Shown here piece after piece: positions 63,655 to 64,000 of a stretch of 64,000 bases of DNA. The first letter of the stretch is position 1. Every line of letters starts with the position of its first letter. The translations under genes and the position numbers were made by a program. The notes under the pieces are model-generated. The model was not told the DNA's origin. It did not search any database and saw only the letters and a program-made list of their open reading frames with translations. The stretch is from Bog-756 sp963745955 (lineage in GTDB: Bacteria; Actinomycetota; Acidimicrobiia; Acidimicrobiales; RAAP-2): positions 558,001 through 622,000 of the forward strand of contig CAVUZI010000007.1 in assembly GCA_963745955.1 (NCBI GenBank), written 5' to 3'.

Positions 63655-64000
63655 ATGAACTCTGACCAGTTGAAGGCGATGTATCGGCGCTGGCTGCTCG
63701 AGGAATGGAGCGAGGGCAACTATGCGGTCGCCGAGGAGCTCATCGCTGAAGACCTCATTGACCACAATCCCTTGCCAGGTCAACCGCCGGGGCGGGCGGG
63801 CGAGATCTGGACGGCCAGGATGATCCGCAAGGCCTTCCCGGACGCCCGCTTCGAAGCGGATGTCGTCGTCTCCGACGGCGAGTATGTGATTGGACGCTGG
63901 ACCATGACGGCGACCAACACGGGCCCCTTCGACCTCTTTGGCCTGCCCCCGACTGGGCGACCGGTCACCATGACCGGCCAAGAGATCTTCCGCGTCCTCG
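63655..64000 (+). CDS. SnoaL-like ester cyclase family protein (partial)
   Basis: 115 residues are visible before the window ends. MYRRWLLEEWSEGNYAVAEEL, IAEDLIDHNPLPGQP, IRKAFPDARFEADVVVSDGEYVIGRWTMTATNTG and FGLPPTGRPVTMTGQEIFRV are diagnostic of the ester cyclase/SnoaL group, with the usual Asp and His positions. ATG 63655 follows GGGGGA. It is 20 bases after the ABM-domain gene, so co-transcription is likely. Confidence 0.87.
   Translation, partial: MNSDQLKAMYRRWLLEEWSEGNYAVAEELIAEDLIDHNPLPGQPPGRAGEIWTARMIRKAFPDARFEADVVVSDGEYVIGRWTMTATNTGPFDLFGLPPTGRPVTMTGQEIFRVL

Overview
The window is high-GC DNA from an actinobacterium. A mycothiol gene (mshA), an RsiG-type anti-sigma protein, a rex-hemA-hemC-cobA/hemD order, a nickel superoxide dismutase with its maturation protease, and a 14-gene nuo operon all point to Actinomycetota. 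An acidimicrobiia-like lineage is plausible, but this is inference. About 39 kb of chromosomal backbone (1-39260) is followed by about 21 kb of integrated and decayed mobile DNA at a tRNA-Lys gene (39261-60434) and then about 3.5 kb of further sequence (60435-64000).

Backbone, left to right. A partial DUF2252 gene and a LapA-like membrane protein lie downstream of a complete complex I operon, nuoA to nuoN, on the minus strand (17677 to 822). The genes mostly overlap by a few bases. A geranylgeranyl-reductase-family flavoprotein, probably acting on menaquinone side chains, is divergent from nuoA. Next comes a large single-pass membrane protein of unknown function, then the C5 tetrapyrrole pathway (hemL, hemB, a DUF222 gene, cobA-hemD fusion, hemC, hemA) headed by the NADH/NAD sensor Rex. 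Upstream of these are a SAM hydrolase-type gene, proC, a YbjN-family gene, mshA, an XRE regulator, an RsiG-like protein with one perfect cyclic-di-GMP signature, and sodX, divergent from sodN. A DksA/TraR zinc-finger protein, a beta-propeller lipoprotein and a GNAT acetyltransferase precede tRNA-Lys(TTT).

Mobile region. A tyrosine integrase and an excisionase-like gene sit directly beside tRNA-Lys. The tRNA 3' end (45 bp) recurs at 53427 and, shorter, at 60398. The two downstream copies share a homologous flank with identical 143-bp spacing from a common motif to the att core. I read this as two elements in tandem (A: 39292-53471; B: 53427-60434) and a third integrase remnant beyond. Element A carries metal-related and regulatory cargo: a truncated copper-type P-ATPase with an intact CopY/BlaI-like repressor, a DUF5134/polytopic membrane pair under inverted repeats, a zinc/manganese-type binding lipoprotein under a 19-bp palindrome, an ECF sigma/anti-sigma pair divergent from a secreted beta-propeller protein, a flavodoxin-like reductase, and a broken group II intron. 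Element B is largely a graveyard (aldehyde dehydrogenase tail, intact IS66-type element with 8-bp target duplication, IS3 fragment, group II intron with full reverse transcriptase) but keeps a metallo-beta-lactamase-fold gene and a divergent TetR regulator. Beyond it lie a copper type II monooxygenase-like membrane protein and a cluster of small alpha/beta-barrel and SnoaL-like genes that runs off the end.

A general caution: at least a dozen backbone genes, including essential ones, show single-base frame breaks, nearly all one extra base and often in a G/C run. Reading frame resumes at once in each case. I treat these as probable sequence errors and annotate the genes as single CDSs spanning the breaks.
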